8,566 nt of DNA, from contig CAUBQN010000061.1 of NCBI GenBank assembly GCA_958438125.1, forward strand, positions 1 to 8,566, in the 5' to 3' direction. This DNA is from an uncultured Collinsella sp. (GTDB lineage: Bacteria; Actinomycetota; Coriobacteriia; Coriobacteriales; Coriobacteriaceae). A model generated the notes under the pieces. That model did no database searches. It worked only from the letters and a program-made list of their open reading frames with translations, and was not told the origin of the DNA. Made by a program: the position numbers and the translations under genes. Shown one piece after another: positions 6,082 to 8,566 of this stretch (positions are counted from its first letter, which is position 1; every line of letters starts with the position of its first letter).

Positions 6082-7074
6082 CTAGTAGTCCAACTTCCAC
6101 ATGTAGCGGCGCGTCATGTAGTCCTTGTGGGTGACAGCAGAGAGAGCGCGCATATACACGTTGTTGAGAATCGGGGCAAAAATCAGGTGGTTGAAGTACT
6201 CGCTCACGCTGTCCTTGATGTCGTTGAGGCCGAGCTCCTTGGCGTCGAGCTGATAGACGCGCTCGCCACCGTACTGGTTGACGAAGCGGATGCCGCGCTC
6301 GTCGTTGCAGCGGCTGCGACCGACGCTGATGAGCTGGAACAGCGAGGTGCGCTTGTCTAGGATCTCGAAGGGGCCATGGAAGAAGTCGCAGGTGTTGATG
6401 GTGCAGGAGTCGATCTGCAGCATCTCCTGCACGTTGCAGATGCTAAAGACGTAGGCGGCACCAAAGAGCGGGCCCTGGGCCATGACGTTGATGCAGGGCT
6501 TGTCGGCGTTCTGCTCGGCCCACTTGGCAGCGAGCGGACGGGTGTACTCGACGGCCTTGCGATAGATGGGGTCGACCAAGTCAAACGCGGCCATAGCGGT
6601 CTCGTACTCGGCATAGCCCTCGGTCTGCTGCGTGAGCTCCATGGCGATCATGGTCACGACGGCGGAGTTGGTGCGGCCCATGCAGGACTCGTCGACGGCC
6701 AAGCTGTCGTACTGGATCTTGTAGTCGCAGACCTCGGTGAGACCGGACTCGTCAACATAGACGGCGATGGTGCTGGCGCCGTGATCCTTGGCGACCTGGG
6801 CGGCAACGATGGTCTCCTTGGTGCCGCGCATGGACACAACGACGGCCAGGGTGTTCTCGTTGACGTAGGCCGGGGTGGCGTGCACGAACTCGTTGCTGGT
6901 GTAGCTGGAGCTCACGACCTGCGTGGCCTCGTGCTCCATAAAGTACTGGGCAGGATAGTTGCCGCCGTTGGATCCGCCAGCGCCAATCCACACGACGCGC
7001 TTGATGCCGCCCTTGTCTGCCTTGTCAGCCAAAACCTGGGAGACGACGTCCTTAACCTGTTCCTGAGTAGTCAT
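6082..7074 (-). CDS. SIS-domain sugar-phosphate deglycase paralogue, divergent from the GntR gene
   Basis: This 330-residue cytoplasmic protein has the two-SIS-domain plan and length of the protein at 703-1686. Shared features are TANEF/TSNEF, QQTEGY, FHGPFE and a C-terminal RRYMWKL-x-Y. The probable catalytic pair is kept: E217 (VQEMLQ) and H233 (FFHGPFE), 16 residues apart. It differs in the active-site region. Asp230 replaces the Glu that lies three residues before the His in its paralogue and in GlmS, and the second phosphate loop is SMRGTKET instead of SLGGSTPET. It may therefore act on a related but different substrate, as GfrE and GfrF do in Salmonella. The ATG at 7074 has AAAGG 10 nt upstream. 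The gene is transcribed alone, from the spacer it shares with the regulator, and is likely under that regulator's control. Confidence 0.83.
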   Translation of the reverse strand: MTTQEQVKDVVSQVLADKADKGGIKRVVWIGAGGSNGGNYPAQYFMEHEATQVVSSSYTSNEFVHATPAYVNENTLAVVVSMRGTKETIVAAQVAKDHGASTIAVYVDESGLTEVCDYKIQYDSLAVDESCMGRTNSAVVTMIAMELTQQTEGYAEYETAMAAFDLVDPIYRKAVEYTRPLAAKWAEQNADKPCINVMAQGPLFGAAYVFSICNVQEMLQIDSCTINTCDFFHGPFEILDKRTSLFQLISVGRSRCNDERGIRFVNQYGGERVYQLDAKELGLNDIKDSVSEYFNHLIFAPILNNVYMRALSAVTHKDYMTRRYMWKLDY

Positions 7075-7279
7075 CGTGCATCAGCCTTTCTTCTCGTTTG
7101 ATGCTCTCGATGGCATACAAGTTACATACATGTTTTGGTTATGTCGACTAGTTGTATGCTATATTTGTCTTAGAAATTTTGCTGGTAAGGTTTTCGGTAG
7201 CTCGATACCAGCGGTTTTATTGTTGTGTTGAATACATGCTTGCTTAGATAAGCATACAAGTTAGATATAGGCTGATCGC
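7075..7279. promoter_or_regulatory. Divergent AT-rich promoter/operator region with three AGCATACAA motifs
   Basis: GCATACAAGTTA-n-ATA occurs at 7113-7128 and 7252-7267 (15 of 16 identical, same orientation). A third, inverted core AGCATACAA lies at 7152-7160 (minus). The site at 7252 sits about 12 bp before the GntR start codon, just after plausible plus-strand boxes (TTGTGT at 7223-7228, TAGATA at 7245-7250). The site at 7113 overlaps a plausible minus-strand -10 (TAACTT, 17 bp from TCGACA) for the SIS gene. TGCTT and AAGCA (7241-7245, 7250-7254) add a short palindrome. The expected reading is repression of both genes by the GntR protein. Confidence 0.65.
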
Positions 7280-8002
7280 ATGAACGCTTCATCTAAAAAG
7301 AAACTGAGCCAATACGAGCGCTTGGCAGGTACGCTTCGCGACCGCATCGCCGCCGGCATCTACGCACGCGGAGACAAGCTGCCGTCCGAGATGGAGCTCA
7401 TGGACGAATCGGGGCTGTCGCGCAGCACCGTGCGCCACGCCCTTAAGGTTCTCGTTGATGAGGGTCTGGTTCGAACCGAGCGCGGGCGCGGCGCCTTTGT
7501 GGCCGACACGCCGGCGCTCCACGAGAACAACCTGGTGTTTTCGAGCTATACGGCGCAGGTCCAGGGTCAGGGCATGAAGCCCACCACGCGCACGGTGGAC
7601 TCGGGCTTTACCAAGGCGGGTGGCAGCATAGCTAAGTTCTTTGATGCCGCCGTGGGCAGCAAGCTCGTCAAACTTGTCCGCCTGCGTTATCTGGACGATG
7701 CGCCACTGTGCCTGGAGACCACCTATCTACCACCGAGCTTTGAGGCGCTCATCGATCGCGATATCAATGGTTCGCTCTACGCCACGCTGCGCCAGGAATT
7801 CCATCGCGCGCCGGCACAGGGGCACAAGACCTTTGAGGTGTGCTATGCCTCGCAAAACGAGGCGTTTTTGCTCAACGTTGAGCGCGGGCAGGCGCTGATC
7901 CTAATCACCGACTACGTCTACGACACCGACGGCCGCCCGCTCCATGTCTCCAAGCGCATCCAACGCACCGACCGCGCCAAATACACCGAGCCCATCGGCT
8001 AA
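7280..8002 (+). CDS. GntR-family (HutC/UTRA type) transcriptional regulator
   Basis: This 240-residue DNA-binding repressor is of the HutC subfamily. The winged helix-turn-helix spans about 10-76: the stretch from R22 (IAAGIYARGDKLPSEMELM), then SGLSRSTVRHALKVLVDEGLV, then the wing RGRGAFV. The UTRA ligand domain spans about 85-236, with LVRLRYLDDAPLCLETTYLP and the C-terminal TDYVYDTDGRPLHVSKRI. UTRA domains usually bind a sugar phosphate, and FrlR/YurK-type UTRA proteins control fructosamine use. The start is fixed by an in-frame stop 12 nt upstream (TAG at 7268). No clear Shine-Dalgarno precedes the ATG, which suggests weak translation. It is divergent from the second SIS gene and probably controls it and itself; whether it also controls the PTS operon is open, as the same motif is not evident there. 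Confidence 0.92.
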   Translation: MNASSKKKLSQYERLAGTLRDRIAAGIYARGDKLPSEMELMDESGLSRSTVRHALKVLVDEGLVRTERGRGAFVADTPALHENNLVFSSYTAQVQGQGMKPTTRTVDSGFTKAGGSIAKFFDAAVGSKLVKLVRLRYLDDAPLCLETTYLPPSFEALIDRDINGSLYATLRQEFHRAPAQGHKTFEVCYASQNEAFLLNVERGQALILITDYVYDTDGRPLHVSKRIQRTDRAKYTEPIG

Positions 8003-8035
8003 CCTGCCAAAATAAACCTGTCCCTAAATGGTAGG
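8003..8035. repeat. 33-bp quasi-palindromic intergenic repeat, copy 2
   Basis: The ends CCTGCCA and TGGTAGG pair over 7 bp (one G-T), or 8 bp counting the outer A and T at 8002 and 8036. The interior AAAATAAACCTGTCCCT is the same as the reverse complement of copy 1 at 558-590; overall identity is 28/33. It begins directly after the stop codon of the GntR gene and covers the last codons and stop codon of the convergent GNAT gene. Confidence 0.7.
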
Positions 8036-8566
8036 TTTGGGGAGGTCGGGGAACCAGGTTGGCTTGGGTTGGTTGGGTGTGCGCTCGGCTAGGACCAACT
8101 CCATCCAGCACATGTCGTACCAGCGGCCGAACTTTTGGGCGCATCGGTCAAAGGCGCCCACCAGGCGATACCCCATATGGGCATGGAAATCCTGACTGTT
8201 ATGCGTCAGATACTCGTCGTCCTTGTCGTGCGGCACGGCAATGAGCGCGCACATGTTGGTGATGCCCATCGCGATCAGACACTGCTTGAGCGCATCGTGC
8301 AGCTTGCGGCCCAACCCGCCGTGGCGCACGTCGCGCGCCAGGTAGATTGACGTCTCGACCGACCAGTCGTATGCCTCGCGGCTGTTAAGCGGACTCACGT
8401 AGGCATAGCCTACCGGACGCCCGTCCAACTCCATCACCAAATACGGATAGCGCTTGAGCGTACGCTCAATACGCCCGGCGAACTCCTCAACGCTCGGCAC
8501 CTCGTATTCGCAGGTAATCGCCGTCTGGCGCACATACGGCTCATAGATGGCAAGCAACGCCGGCGC
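8024..8566 (-). CDS. GNAT-family N-acetyltransferase (phosphinothricin/amino-acid acetyltransferase-like), N-terminus outside window
   Basis: This enzyme transfers an acetyl group from acetyl-CoA to an amine; 180 residues are visible. The open frame runs to the window edge as APALLAIYEPYV, so the TTG at 8557 is an internal Leu and the true start lies beyond the window. IYEPYVRQTAITCEYEVPSVEEF is the opening typical of the Pat/YncA (MnaT) group. The acetyl-CoA loop is RHGGLG (visible residues 81-86), fitting Q/R-x-x-G-x-G/A, followed by the helix RKLHDALKQCL. HMGYRLVGAFDRCAQKFGRWYDMCWMEL is the usual C-terminal strand region. The last residues (KPTI) and the stop codon come from repeat copy 2. 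It converges on the GntR gene with 21 bp between stop codons. The substrate is unknown; no link to the PTS locus is evident. Confidence 0.88.
   Translation of the reverse strand, partial: APALLAIYEPYVRQTAITCEYEVPSVEEFAGRIERTLKRYPYLVMELDGRPVGYAYVSPLNSREAYDWSVETSIYLARDVRHGGLGRKLHDALKQCLIAMGITNMCALIAVPHDKDDEYLTHNSQDFHAHMGYRLVGAFDRCAQKFGRWYDMCWMELVLAERTPNQPKPTWFPDLPKPTI

Noticed and set aside
558..8035. Composite transposon or insertion sequence
   Set aside because: No transposase or integrase gene and no target-site duplication is visible; the repeats are too short and diverged to be insertion sequence ends on this evidence alone.
8024..8557. GNAT gene starting at the TTG at 8557
   Set aside because: The frame stays open to the window edge with family-typical residues (APALLAIYEPYV), so the true start is outside.
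1..8566. CRISPR array, tRNA or rRNA genes, riboswitch
   Set aside because: No regularly spaced repeats, cloverleaf-like or rRNA sequence was seen, and I recognised no known riboswitch fold in the leaders.

Overview
The window looks like chromosomal DNA from a gut Coriobacteriia, most likely Collinsella. The basis is high-GC coding sequence, strong GGAGG-type ribosome binding sites, the style of the proteins (mannose-family PTS, GntR/UTRA regulator, IPS-like SIS proteins, HAD and GNAT enzymes), and short GGGAC-containing intergenic repeats. The genus is an inference from protein and codon style, not from a marker gene.

Layout. The left edge holds the 5' two thirds or so of a HAD-IA phosphatase/phosphomutase (minus strand, cut by the window edge). 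Next comes a minus-strand operon read from 4485 down to 703: a fused PTS EIIAB, EIIC, EIID, and a SIS-domain sugar-phosphate deglycase. It ends at a clear intrinsic terminator (637-668). To its right is a separately promoted EamA/DMT membrane transporter (4668-5750, TTG start), then a 331-bp gene-free stretch with short repeats and the terminator of the next gene. A second SIS-domain deglycase paralogue follows (6082-7074, minus). It is divergent from a GntR/UTRA regulator (7280-8002, plus), across an AT-rich spacer with three copies of a likely operator. The right edge holds most of a GNAT acetyltransferase (minus, N-terminus cut).

How the genes fit together. A mannose-family PTS plus two FrlB/GfrF/FraB-type deglycases and a UTRA regulator is the composition expected for uptake of an Amadori (Maillard) compound such as fructoselysine or glucoselysine. 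The PTS would phosphorylate the compound at C6 and the deglycases would split the product into glucose 6-phosphate and the free amino acid. The closest known model is the Salmonella gfrABCDEF operon. As I recall, epsilon-fructoselysine use has also been reported for Collinsella intestinalis. The substrate here is an inference. Both SIS proteins keep the Glu/His catalytic pair 16 residues apart. The EamA protein could export the released amino acid, but only its position suggests this.

The most unusual structure is a pair of 33-bp quasi-palindromic repeats, 28/33 identical and in opposite orientation. They sit just outside the locus: one immediately upstream of the HAD gene's ribosome binding site, the other starting at the regulator's stop codon and supplying the GNAT stop codon. 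No tRNA, rRNA, CRISPR array or transposase gene was seen.
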